Part shown: positions 41,576 through 49,667 of the stretch, one piece after another | Layout of the letters: each line of letters starts with the position of its first letter | Numbering within the stretch: position 1 is the stretch's first letter | Source: Clostridia bacterium | Lineage (GTDB): Bacteria; Bacillota; Clostridia; CAKSNL01; HGM11501 | DNA: 64,000 nt | Assembly: GCA_017411325.1 (NCBI GenBank) | Contig: JAFQQJ010000031.1 | Location: 1 to 64,000 of the forward strand | Reading direction: 5' to 3' | Program-made: the position numbers and the translations under genes | The notes under the pieces: generated by a model | What the model saw: the letters and a program-made list of their open reading frames with translations, nothing else | Database searches by the model: none | What the model was told of the DNA's origin: nothing

Positions 41576-42562
41576 TTGTGTACGGCAATTTCTGTTACGG
41601 TTAAGGATAATTATTTTGGAAGAAATCTTGATTTTGAGTTTTCTTTCGGAGAGAAGGTCATAATTACCTCAAGAAATTTCAAGTTTTCTTTCCGGAACGG
41701 CAAAAAGATAGAAAAACATTATGCGATAATCGGTATGGGAATTGAAAGAAAAGGCTTTCCGCTGTACTTTGATGCAACAAACGAAGCGGGCCTCAGTGCG
41801 GCAGGGCTGAATTTTCCGTATAGCGCAAAGTATACGGAGGAAAAGGCGGATGCTTGTAATGTTGCATCCTTTGAGCTTATTCCATGGATATTGACACAGT
41901 GCATCTCGGTAAAGGATGCCGTCAGATTGCTTGATAATATGAGCATAACAAATGAAGCCTTTGACGAAATGCTGAAACCGTCGCCTCTGCATTGGATAAT
42001 TGCAGATAAATTTGAAACGGTGGCTGTGGAACAGACAAAGGACGGAATAAGAGTTTTTAAATCGCCTGTCGGGGTTCTGACAAATAACCCGCCGTTTGAT
42101 ATGCAGATGTTCAATCTCACAAATTATATGTCGGCAACGGCAGAAGAGGCAAAGAATATGTTTTCGGACAAGGTTGATTTAAGGCCTTATTCAAAGGGGA
42201 TGGGAGGACTTTCCCTTCCCGGCGATTTATCCTCGGCATCAAGGTTTGTAAAGACGAGCTTTTTGAAACTCAACTCGGTTTTCGGAAATACCGAGTCGGA
42301 AATAGTCAACCAGTTTTTCCACATTCTTTATTCGGTATATCAGATAAGGGGTGCGGTAAAGGCAGGAGAAAAATATGAAATTACCCATTATACATCCTGC
42401 TGCAATACCGATAAGGGGATATATTATTACACCACTTACGGAAACTCCGGAATAAATGCCGTGTCGCTTTCTGAAGAGAATTTAGAAGATGACAAGCTTA
42501 AATGCTATGACCTTATCAGGGAACAGAAAATTTTGTTTCAAAATGGGCGGAAGATGAAATGA
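41576..42562 (+). CDS. Choloylglycine hydrolase family protein (bile-salt hydrolase/penicillin V acylase-like)
   Basis: 328 residues from TTG 41576, with AAAGGAG nine bases upstream. This start puts Cys at position 2 (MCTAIS), the N-terminal nucleophile exposed after Met removal in this Ntn-hydrolase family; longer in-frame starts would bury it. Further family residues: YFGRNLDFEFSF (Arg16, Asp19), AGLNFP, LTNNPPF (oxyanion Asn) and LPGDLSSASRF (Arg near 226). Closest in pattern to clostridial conjugated bile acid hydrolases, which remove glycine or taurine from bile salts in the gut; penicillin V acylase activity is the alternative. No signal peptide. Single-gene unit. Confidence 0.9.
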   Translation: MCTAISVTVKDNYFGRNLDFEFSFGEKVIITSRNFKFSFRNGKKIEKHYAIIGMGIERKGFPLYFDATNEAGLSAAGLNFPYSAKYTEEKADACNVASFELIPWILTQCISVKDAVRLLDNMSITNEAFDEMLKPSPLHWIIADKFETVAVEQTKDGIRVFKSPVGVLTNNPPFDMQMFNLTNYMSATAEEAKNMFSDKVDLRPYSKGMGGLSLPGDLSSASRFVKTSFLKLNSVFGNTESEIVNQFFHILYSVYQIRGAVKAGEKYEITHYTSCCNTDKGIYYYTTYGNSGINAVSLSEENLEDDKLKCYDLIREQKILFQNGRKMK

Positions 42563-42586
42563 AAATTGATTTTCTGTTTATTCTTT

Positions 42587-44695
42587 TTATCTGTAAAATG
42601 CTATGCTTTCAAAGTCGCCCAAACGGAAGGTAATTTCGGTTTTGCCGTCGGGAAGGGCCTTTTCTGATAAAATTTCACCGCCGAGGGAATTTTTTGCCTT
42701 AAAGGGAAGTGTTGCTTTATCCGTAATCTCACCAAAGGCGGTGTTTGACAGGGTTACAACGGAAGGGAAATGCATTTCCCTGTCACACAGTATGGCGCTT
42801 ATCAAGGGAGAGTTTGTTTCTTCATCCGCTTTTTCAAGGGTGATAAGAGAGGAAAGACCTGCTGATGAAAAAATTTCCTTAAGTGTTTTTCTTATATCCT
42901 TATCAAGCTCTGTTGCGTAAGTGTAGAAAATCTGTGATGCAATGTAGAAGGCCGTTCCCTTTCCGTAGGTTTTCTTCGTGACTATCGGCATATCGTGCCA
43001 GGTTTTTAAGACTTTTGCATCTTTTACATCCAGCTCCTCAATCACGGTCTTAAGCCTTATGCCAAGGTCGTTTTCCGAAAGCTGGGAAGGATGTTCGATA
43101 AATAATATATCTTCCTTTTCAATGCCGAACATCGTCTCAAAATCGGCGGGCATATTGGTATAGCAAAGACCTCCCACCTTTTTATCGGCAAGGAGATAGT
43201 CGGCGATAACCGTTCCGCCGTTTTTTGTAAATTCCGCTATTTTTTCAGCCACGGCTTCGGAAAGCACATAGGAACAGGGGAGGATTAACACCTTATAACG
43301 TGAAAGAGAGCCTTTTAATATTTCCTTTGCACATATAAAATCCGAAGGGATGTGCAGATCTGAAAGTGCAAAATTTGCGCCAACCACGGCATTTAAGTGA
43401 TAGGACTTCATATTGTCGGGGCCCATTATGTGATTTACGGACTGGTCCTGATAAATGCATACCTCGGAATAATGCTCCGCCTTTTCGTAGGTTTCGGGAA
43501 AAAGCGATTCAAGCTTTTTTGAAAACCCGGCAAGCTTTAAGGTTTTCTTTCTCACTGTTCCGTCGGGGCGGGTTAAGCCGAAATCGTTACCTTCCAGGTC
43601 GCTCTGCCTCGGACGCCAGCACCAGTACATAAGTCCCTTGGTGCCGTAGCCTGCCCGCTGAAGAAGGGTGGTGGTAAGCTCATTAAGCGAAGGCGACTTG
43701 GGATCGATATAGCGAAGGGAGCCTCCCTGCGCTTCGATTACAAAGGTGGATTTGGAAAGGGCTTTTGCAAGGCTTTCGGACATCGCCATATAAAGTGCGG
43801 TTTGCCTTGACGGTCTGATAAAGCAGCTTATGCCGATTATGTCGCAACACTCTGCCAGTTTCCAGGAGTCAATACTGTTTTGAATTCCCGTAAGCATTTC
43901 GCAGATGGTGGGCTGATTTGCTCCGTTTTCTTTAAATATTCTGTCCGCATCTTTAATGTGAGAGGCTAAATTTTCTTCCATAAAGCTTCTGAAATCCTCC
44001 CAGGAGGTATAACCTCCCCGCTGACGGCTTGTGCCGGTGGGGGGATAAACCGCGTCAAAGGAAGCAAAATCCGAAGGACCTTCCGATGCCCAGAATTTGT
44101 TAAGAGAGTCAATGGATTTGTATTTTTCTTTTAGCCACTTACGGAAACGGGCGATTGTGTGGGGACAGTAACAGATGAAGGAATCAAAATTTCCCGGGCG
44201 GAATAAAACAGGCTCACCCCAGAGGACGAATCCTGCCACGCGGGAATCTCCCGCAAAATGGCGGGCAACTTCCCTTAAATATCGGTGGGCGTATTCTAAA
44301 TATGCGGGATCGTCAATACAGCACACGGTGAACTGCATATGCATATCGTAGCTTCCGTTGTTGTCGGTAAAGCCCTGACTTTTACCTCTGTTTTCCTCCA
44401 TCAGCCAGCGGGGGGAGTAAAATCCCACGTTGTTTTGAGTTGCCACATTTACAAGGGGCGTTATGCCGTACTTTGTGCAAAGCTCAATGAAATAATCAAT
44501 TTTTGTAAAGTCAAACTTTCCCTTTTCGTATTCAATGTCGTGCCACTCGGCAAAGCCGTGGGCACAGGTGAAGCCCGATTCTGCCATATTTTTTATGTCA
44601 TTTTCCCATTCTTCCATAGGGGGAGATACGGTACGGCAGAAGGGGGCATACATGGCACCCGTTAAAAAGGCACCGTCTTTAATTCTTATAGTCAT
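42587..44695 (-). CDS. GH42-type beta-galactosidase family protein
   Basis: 702 residues, cytoplasmic. TIM-barrel catalytic domain about 1-390 with acid/base Glu161 in GFVLWGEP (most GH42 enzymes have Asn before this Glu; here it is Gly) and nucleophile Glu321 in FVIEAQGG; a trimerisation domain of about 200 residues with a class I amidotransferase-like fold (YKVLILPCSYVLSEAVAEKI) follows, then a small beta domain. Last gene of the murQ-nanE-kinase operon, four bases after murQ, so it probably frees amino-sugar-containing oligosaccharides. The altered residue before the acid may shift specificity. Confidence 0.85.
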   Translation of the reverse strand: MTIRIKDGAFLTGAMYAPFCRTVSPPMEEWENDIKNMAESGFTCAHGFAEWHDIEYEKGKFDFTKIDYFIELCTKYGITPLVNVATQNNVGFYSPRWLMEENRGKSQGFTDNNGSYDMHMQFTVCCIDDPAYLEYAHRYLREVARHFAGDSRVAGFVLWGEPVLFRPGNFDSFICYCPHTIARFRKWLKEKYKSIDSLNKFWASEGPSDFASFDAVYPPTGTSRQRGGYTSWEDFRSFMEENLASHIKDADRIFKENGANQPTICEMLTGIQNSIDSWKLAECCDIIGISCFIRPSRQTALYMAMSESLAKALSKSTFVIEAQGGSLRYIDPKSPSLNELTTTLLQRAGYGTKGLMYWCWRPRQSDLEGNDFGLTRPDGTVRKKTLKLAGFSKKLESLFPETYEKAEHYSEVCIYQDQSVNHIMGPDNMKSYHLNAVVGANFALSDLHIPSDFICAKEILKGSLSRYKVLILPCSYVLSEAVAEKIAEFTKNGGTVIADYLLADKKVGGLCYTNMPADFETMFGIEKEDILFIEHPSQLSENDLGIRLKTVIEELDVKDAKVLKTWHDMPIVTKKTYGKGTAFYIASQIFYTYATELDKDIRKTLKEIFSSAGLSSLITLEKADEETNSPLISAILCDREMHFPSVVTLSNTAFGEITDKATLPFKAKNSLGGEILSEKALPDGKTEITFRLGDFESIAFYR

Positions 44696-44699
44696 ACAA

Positions 44700-45509
44700 T
44701 CACTCCTTATCGTATGCGTTTATGGCACGCCTTACATTCCATCCGTTTTCGGAAAGAAGTTGCCCGGATTTTTCAAAATCAAGCCCGAGTATTTCTGAGA
44801 CCATTGTAACGGCACGCTTTTTTAGCTTGGTATTTGATGTCACCATATTTACCATATAGTTTTTGTAGGTATAGCCGCTTTTAATGAAAAATGCGGTGGA
44901 AAACATATTTAGTATCAGCTTCTGACTTGTACCTGCCTTCATTCGGGTGGAGCCCTTGATAACCTCGGCTCCCGTCAGCGATTCTATGGTGAGGTCTGCT
45001 ATCTCAGCCATTTTAGTGCCTTCGTTGTTTACTATTGCACCGACAAAGCAGCCCGCCTTTTTTGCTTCAGCCATAAATGTGGCTACAAATGGAGCATTGC
45101 CCGATGCGGAAATTCCGATAACAATATCGCCCTTTTTAATGTTTTTTGAAATAAAGGCATCCTTTGCGGCTTTTTCGCTGTCTTCACAGCCCTCGGAAGC
45201 ATTTACAATGGCGCCTATCCCGCCTGCAATTACGGCGGAAATCGTTTCGGGATCAGCACCGTAGGTGGGAGGGCATTCTGCCGCATCGGCAACGGCTAAC
45301 CTACCGCTGGTACCCGCACCGCAGTAAACAATTTTACCTCCGTTTTTTACCGCCTTTACCGCTTCGTCAACCAGAAGGGAAATTTTCGGAATAAGGTTTC
45401 TCACAATTCCGGGGACAAGGGCATCCTCATCGTTTATCATATAAAGAACGTCCTCGGTGGAGCTGTCCGATATCAGGGTTGTTTTTTCGTTTACCGATTC
45501 TGTGTTCAT
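44700..45509 (-). CDS. murQ: N-acetylmuramic acid 6-phosphate etherase, short form
   Basis: 269 residues, about 30 shorter than usual. SIS-domain lyase that removes the lactyl ether from MurNAc-6-P, giving GlcNAc-6-P. Signatures: YCGAGTSGRLAVADAAECPPTYG (in part), GISASGNAPF, and EVIKGSTRMKAGTSQK with the catalytic glutamates. The deficit lies after residue 230, where one helical repeat appears missing; the active-site motifs are intact. Overlaps nanE by four bases (ATGA). Confidence 0.93.
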   Translation of the reverse strand: MNTESVNEKTTLISDSSTEDVLYMINDEDALVPGIVRNLIPKISLLVDEAVKAVKNGGKIVYCGAGTSGRLAVADAAECPPTYGADPETISAVIAGGIGAIVNASEGCEDSEKAAKDAFISKNIKKGDIVIGISASGNAPFVATFMAEAKKAGCFVGAIVNNEGTKMAEIADLTIESLTGAEVIKGSTRMKAGTSQKLILNMFSTAFFIKSGYTYKNYMVNMVTSNTKLKKRAVTMVSEILGLDFEKSGQLLSENGWNVRRAINAYDKE

Positions 45510-46192
45510 TTTACGTCCCCCTCTATTACGCTGTTGAAATAGGTGGTAATTGCCATGGGGTTTGTGATGGCTTTTCCGATTACCATGGCGTGGATGCCCA
45601 TATCAAAAGCCTTTTTTACATCCTCAATTCTCCAGAAACGGCCCTCTGCCACAAGCCTTGCGGAAAGGCGTGCATCAAGTATTTCACGGAGAAGTGAAAA
45701 ATCGGGAACGTATTTGTCACAAGGAGCATATAAAGCCCCCGGAACATAGCCCGAAAGGGTGGTGGAAACTGCGTCAGCCCCTGCCTCGGATGCCATTTTT
45801 GCTTCCTCAAGGGTGGAAATGTCCGCCATAACCTGAATGCCGAACCTTTCGTGAATCTTTCTTATAAGCTCGTAGGGATCTCCCTTTATGCTGCTCTTTT
45901 GCACTGTTGCATCAAGGGCAATAATTGTTGCACCGGCATCGATTATTCTGGCAACACCGTCAATGTCGGGGGTTATTATGGTGTGCCCTGTTTCATCCTT
46001 CCTTTTATCGATTCCGATAATCGGAACGGAAACTCTTTTTCTTATGGCGGAAATATCCTCATAACCATTGGCTCTTATGGCTTTTGCACCGCCTATTACC
46101 GCCGCTTCTGCCATAACGGCAAGATATTCCGAGTTTCGTAAGGGATTACCCTCCAAAGCCTGACTTGATACAATTAATCCTTTTGGAAACAT
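45506..46192 (-). CDS. nanE: N-acetylmannosamine-6-phosphate 2-epimerase
   Basis: 228 residues. TIM-barrel epimerase interconverting ManNAc-6-P and GlcNAc-6-P. Signatures: GLIVSSQALEGNPL, GAKAIRANG, PIIGIDKR (catalytic Lys), TPDIDGVARIIDAGATIIALDAT and EGRFWRIEDVKKAFDMG. The kinase gene ends three bases upstream, with GGAG within its tail. No nanA lyase is present in the window, so the source of ManNAc-6-P is unclear. Confidence 0.94.
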   Translation of the reverse strand: MFPKGLIVSSQALEGNPLRNSEYLAVMAEAAVIGGAKAIRANGYEDISAIRKRVSVPIIGIDKRKDETGHTIITPDIDGVARIIDAGATIIALDATVQKSSIKGDPYELIRKIHERFGIQVMADISTLEEAKMASEAGADAVSTTLSGYVPGALYAPCDKYVPDFSLLREILDARLSARLVAEGRFWRIEDVKKAFDMGIHAMVIGKAITNPMAITTYFNSVIEGDVK

Positions 46193-46194
46193 AG

Positions 46195-47115
46195 TTATTC
46201 TCCTTTTATCTCATTTAATAAAAATTCTTTGGTTCCTTCAAAAACTCCCGAAGGGTTATAGTAAAAGCTTGCATCGGGAAAGAATGCTTTTACCTTTTTT
46301 TCAAAGGAGTCCTTAAAATAGGGAAGGGCGTTTATAAGACCGCCGCATCCCGCTACGGAAATTTTTTCAAGGCCAAGCTTTCTTGCACTCAAAATGGCAA
46401 GATCGGCAATTTTTTCGCCCGCCTCACACATAATTTTAAGTGCGGCAGCATCGCCCTTTTCACACATTTTAAAAACAATTTTTGAATATGCTGCAATTTC
46501 AGAGCGTGTTGCATAGCTTATACCGCTTCTTACACTGTCACGGATGTCCCTTATTTTTCCTATGTCGGCGCATTTTTCAATGGGCTCTGAAAGGTGAGCT
46601 GTTTCCTTTGCAAGAAGGGAAAGCTCTTTTGTGTCATCCAGCGAATAAAGAGTGTGTCGTATGGCGGATAAGCCGATGTCATATCCGCTTCCGCCGTCAC
46701 CTATGTTCATTCCCCAGCCGCCTGTTACGATTTTCTCATTTCCGTTTTTGCCGATGGCAATGCTTCCCGTACCAAGTAAAAGTACTATGTCACAGCCGTG
46801 CTTTTCAGCAAGGGAAAGAGCCGCAGTGCCGTCGCTTTCGCGGAAAATATAGATTTTAACATCGGGGAAAACGGCTTTAAGTGTAAGAGAAAAGCTTTCT
46901 GTGTTCTTTCCGCCCAGGTTTACCGCAATATGCGAAAGTGCAAAATCTTTTTTTATTTCACAAAGAATGTTATAAAGCTCTTCTATTATTTCGCCCGAAT
47001 CAGAAGGAAGACCGAAGCCCGCAGAGCGAATGGTTTTAAGTGGTATTTCTGAAGGATAAGAAAATATGGCAAGCTCTGTTTTGCTTCCGCCCGAATCTAT
47101 TATGAGGTAATGCAT
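46195..47115 (-). CDS. BadF/BadG/BcrA/BcrD-family amino-sugar kinase (MurK/GlcNAc kinase-like)
   Basis: 306 residues from ATG 47115, with AAAGGAGG upstream (MHYLIIDSGGSKTEL). ASKHA-fold kinase: phosphate-1 motif DSGGSKTE, phosphate-2 region LLLGTGSIAIG, GGWGMNIGDGGSG, adenosine motif VAGCGGLINALPYF. In Clostridium acetobutylicum the homologous MurK, also next to murQ, phosphorylates both MurNAc and GlcNAc at O6; the same role is likely here. First gene of the operon, divergent from an RpiR regulator. Confidence 0.88.
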   Translation of the reverse strand: MHYLIIDSGGSKTELAIFSYPSEIPLKTIRSAGFGLPSDSGEIIEELYNILCEIKKDFALSHIAVNLGGKNTESFSLTLKAVFPDVKIYIFRESDGTAALSLAEKHGCDIVLLLGTGSIAIGKNGNEKIVTGGWGMNIGDGGSGYDIGLSAIRHTLYSLDDTKELSLLAKETAHLSEPIEKCADIGKIRDIRDSVRSGISYATRSEIAAYSKIVFKMCEKGDAAALKIMCEAGEKIADLAILSARKLGLEKISVAGCGGLINALPYFKDSFEKKVKAFFPDASFYYNPSGVFEGTKEFLLNEIKGE

Positions 47116-47147
47116 AGTGCGCCTCCTTTTAAAAGGTATATATATAA

Positions 47148-47176
47148 ATTTTACTATGTGCAAGAGTATGTGTCAA
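47148..47176 (-). promoter_or_regulatory. Promoter of the kinase-nanE-murQ-GH42 operon
   Basis: Minus-strand TTGACA (47176-47171), 17-bp spacer, TAAAAT (47153-47148). Confidence 0.8.
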
Positions 47177-47181
47177 TAAAA

Positions 47182-47196
47182 TGTAACTTTGTTACA
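47182..47196. promoter_or_regulatory. Palindrome between operon and RpiR gene, candidate operator
   Basis: TGTAAC-TTT-GTTACA, a perfect 15-bp inverted repeat five bases upstream of the operon's -35 and in the regulator's 5' region. Confidence 0.6.
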
Positions 47197-47251
47197 AAAT
47201 ATCTTGAAAAAAACTTACAGATATAATATACTTAAAATGGAGGCGATTAAT

Positions 47252-48067
47252 ATGGCTGAAAACATTTTTGATATGCTGAAAGAAGGGATGCCTTTTTTTA
47301 GCGAAGGCGAAAAGAAGCTGTCTCTTTTTATTATGTCGCATCCTGAGGATGTGGCGTTTATGAGTGTTTATGAGCTTTCGGAAAAATCCGGCGTGAGCGT
47401 GGCGGGTATTGTAAGATTCTGCCAGAAGACGGGCTATGGCGGCTATAAGGATTTTAAGATACATCTTGCAAAATCCGGCATCGCAAAAAATAGTGCTACA
47501 AGGGACGGAGAAAACGTAATAGAAGAAGACATTGACGCAATGAAGCTTACCTTAAAGGGGATTGATTCTTCCGCCCTTTTTAAGGGAGCCGGGCTTATCT
47601 CAGATGCAGGAAAAATCCTGGTATTCGGAACGGGAACAAGCCACATTGCGGGAAGCGATGCGGCAATAAAGCTTCGCCGTACCGGAAAGTGCGTGTTTGA
47701 CGAAAGCGATTTATATAAGGCGGCACTGCATCTTGCCTTTTTCAGCGAGGGGGATGTTCTTCTGGCATTTTCCCATTCGGGCGAAAACAAGGCAACAGTT
47801 AAAATCTGTGAGGCGGCAAAAAGAAGGGGGATAAATGTAATTGCAATAACCTCTTTCCCGAAAAGCCGGATAACCAAAAGTGCAGACGTTCTGCTTTACA
47901 CCAAAACCAACGAAAGCCCCATGCATAAAATGTCAATAACCTCAAGAATAAGTCAGGCGGCAATAACCGATGCCCTTTTTATGGAGTATTTTGCCTTAAG
48001 AAGGGATATTTTTAAGGCAAATATTGAAAGGGTTTCTGCTCTGGTTAAGGAGCTTGATATATTGTAA
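47252..48067 (+). CDS. RpiR/MurR-family transcriptional regulator with SIS domain
   Basis: 271 residues from ATG 47252, with GGAGG eight bases upstream. N-terminal helix-turn-helix 1-80 (YELSEKSGVSVAGIVRFCQKTG) and SIS sugar-phosphate-binding domain from about 110 (ILVFGTGTSHIAGSDAAIKL; LLAFSHSGENKATV). Family members such as MurR sense MurNAc-6-P or GlcNAc-6-P. Divergent from the murQ operon, with a palindrome in the shared region, so it most likely controls that operon and itself. Confidence 0.92.
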   Translation: MAENIFDMLKEGMPFFSEGEKKLSLFIMSHPEDVAFMSVYELSEKSGVSVAGIVRFCQKTGYGGYKDFKIHLAKSGIAKNSATRDGENVIEEDIDAMKLTLKGIDSSALFKGAGLISDAGKILVFGTGTSHIAGSDAAIKLRRTGKCVFDESDLYKAALHLAFFSEGDVLLAFSHSGENKATVKICEAAKRRGINVIAITSFPKSRITKSADVLLYTKTNESPMHKMSITSRISQAAITDALFMEYFALRRDIFKANIERVSALVKELDIL

Positions 48068-48125
48068 TTAAAACATTTGCACAAATAATACTTAAATAAT
48101 GCCCTGTTTTTAAGCCCCTTTTCTA

Positions 48126-48154
48126 TTGACAAAAAAATGACATAAGCGTATAAT
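48126..48154 (+). promoter_or_regulatory. Promoter of the FMN riboswitch-ribU transcript
   Basis: TTGACA (48126-48131), 17-bp spacer, TATAAT (48149-48154): perfect consensus. Confidence 0.88.
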
Positions 48155-48176
48155 GACATTAAAATAAATGGTTTGT

Positions 48177-48367
48177 TTTGGGGCGAGGTGAAATTCCTCA
48201 CCGGCGGTAAAGAGTCATAAGAAAAAGGTGCAACCTTTTGATGTTGGCTACGAGTCCGAGAGCCTGCGGCACGTAAGTGCGAAGGGTTGATTGGGGTTGG
48301 ATTCCCTGACCGACGGTTATGCAGATGAGGCGTAAGGCTTATTTGTTAAAGTCCGGATGAAGAAACG
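48177..48367 (+). promoter_or_regulatory. FMN riboswitch (RFN element)
   Basis: All conserved blocks occur in order: GGGGCGAGGTGAAATTCC, TCACCGGCGGTA, GTCCGAGAGCC, TTGGATTCCCTGACCGACGG and AGTCCGGATGAAGAAA. About 190 nt, six-stem design. The terminator at 48386-48418 follows, then ribU. FMN binding would favour the terminator and shut off riboflavin uptake. Confidence 0.97.
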
Positions 48368-48385
48368 AAAGCTTGAATGTTTTGT

Positions 48386-48418
48386 GCCCCTTTTTGCATT
48401 TTGCAAAAAGGGGCTTTT
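48386..48418 (+). terminator. Riboswitch-controlled terminator
   Basis: GCCCCTTTTTGCA-TTT-TGCAAAAAGGGGC followed by TTTTCT, between the aptamer and ribU. Confidence 0.92.
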
Positions 48419-48445
48419 CTCATACAGACCGGAAAAGAGGATATT

Positions 48446-48988
48446 ATGAAAAAGACAAGAATGTTAACGGTAACCGCAATGCTTTCCGCAATGGCGGTAA
48501 TATTGCAGTACTTAGGCTCGGTTATGGGCCTTAAGGTAGGCGGCTTTCTGGAAATCGAATTTTCCGACCTTCCCGCAATAATCGGAACCCTTTCAATGGG
48601 CCCCTTTTGCGGCGTTATGATTGAGCTTATGAAAAATGTAATTCATTGCTTTATCACATCCACAGGCTATGTGGGCGAATTTGCAAACTTCTGTGTAAAC
48701 GGTGTTTATGTTCTGGTTCTCGGGCTCATTTATGCGGGACATAAAACAAAACGCCGTGCGGTTTTAGGCTTTGCTGTTGCAACCGTTGCATACTCCATTG
48801 TGGGAGCGCTTATCAATTATTTTATAATGCTTCCTTTATATATGCCCGATGCACCTGCGGCAGTAAAATTCGACCTGGTTATGACACTTATTACCCCCTT
48901 TAATATTTCAAAGGGTGCAATCCTTGCGTTTATTACCCTTGTAATTTATAAAAAGCTTTCTCCCATTATAAAGGGAACTGCAAGATAA
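48446..48988 (+). CDS. ribU: Riboflavin ECF transporter S component
   Basis: 180 residues from ATG 48446, with AGAGGAT upstream. Five to six transmembrane helices and RibU signatures TAMLSAMAVILQYLG, LEIEFSDLPAIIGTLSMGP and FVNGVYVLV-type segment CVNGVYVLVLGLIY. Riboflavin-binding S subunit that works with a shared EcfAA'T energising module, not encoded in this window. Controlled by the FMN riboswitch directly upstream. Confidence 0.95.
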   Translation: MKKTRMLTVTAMLSAMAVILQYLGSVMGLKVGGFLEIEFSDLPAIIGTLSMGPFCGVMIELMKNVIHCFITSTGYVGEFANFCVNGVYVLVLGLIYAGHKTKRRAVLGFAVATVAYSIVGALINYFIMLPLYMPDAPAAVKFDLVMTLITPFNISKGAILAFITLVIYKKLSPIIKGTAR

Positions 48989-49000
48989 GGATGATTTTTT

Positions 49001-49627
49001 ATGAAATGGTACAAAACTGAAATAGCGGATATGCTGGTCTCGGTCTTCTGTAACGGGCTTGATAACCTTATGGATAAAACAGGCTATGAGTTTTCTGAAG
49101 CAGAGGATTATGCCGATTCGGATGTCCTGGTTATTTTTTCATCTAAGTACGATAAGTCGGTTAAAAAGGTGATGGATAAGCTGGCGGAAGAAGGCTGCTA
49201 TTCAAGCCTTAATGCGGCGGTTTTCGCCTTTAGTCCCGAGGAAGAAAATCCCCTTCTTGATTTAACCCTTGTTTCGGGAGAAAAGAATCTGGCATCTGCC
49301 CTTTCCGACCTTCTTAAAATGCTCGACTACTATTTATATATAACGCCCGTGGATGTGGGCTATGAGCTTTCAAAGCGCGGCACCTTTACTTATGAAAAGG
49401 GCACCGAGGCAATTAATTTTGCATCAGTTAAGGAGTCGGCACTTTCTTTTCTTGAGGGGATAGATGATGCATTGATGATACTTGAAGCGGGGGAAGAAAT
49501 TTTCATAAGTGACATCGAAAATTTGACCTATGACTTATCCGATGCAACAGGAGACACACGCCTTACCATAGCACCCCTTCGCACACTTAAAGGTGAGAGG
49601 GTAAGATTTTCAATAATGCACAAATAA
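49001..49627 (+). CDS. Uncharacterised protein, possible FtsZ-C-like fold
   Basis: 208 residues, no signal or membrane segment, 12 bases after ribU and sharing its transcript. No family recognised. The C-terminal 80 residues (ALSFLEGIDDALMILEAGEEIFISDIE ... DTRLTIAPLRTLKGERVRFSIM) follow the helix-strand spacing of the FtsZ C-terminal domain, and the N-terminal half (DVLVIFSSKYDKSVKKVMDKL) could be part of a Rossmann-like layer, but the GTP-binding GGGTGSG motif of FtsZ is missing. Ends at a strong terminator. Confidence 0.55.
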   Translation: MKWYKTEIADMLVSVFCNGLDNLMDKTGYEFSEAEDYADSDVLVIFSSKYDKSVKKVMDKLAEEGCYSSLNAAVFAFSPEEENPLLDLTLVSGEKNLASALSDLLKMLDYYLYITPVDVGYELSKRGTFTYEKGTEAINFASVKESALSFLEGIDDALMILEAGEEIFISDIENLTYDLSDATGDTRLTIAPLRTLKGERVRFSIMHK

Positions 49628-49667
49628 AAAATCACTTGTATGCAACACTGCATACAAGTGATTTTTT
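49627..49667. terminator. Bidirectional terminator after the ribU operon
   Basis: AAAAATCACTTGTATGCA-ACAC-TGCATACAAGTGATTTTT, 18-bp perfect stem, shared by convergent genes. Confidence 0.92.
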
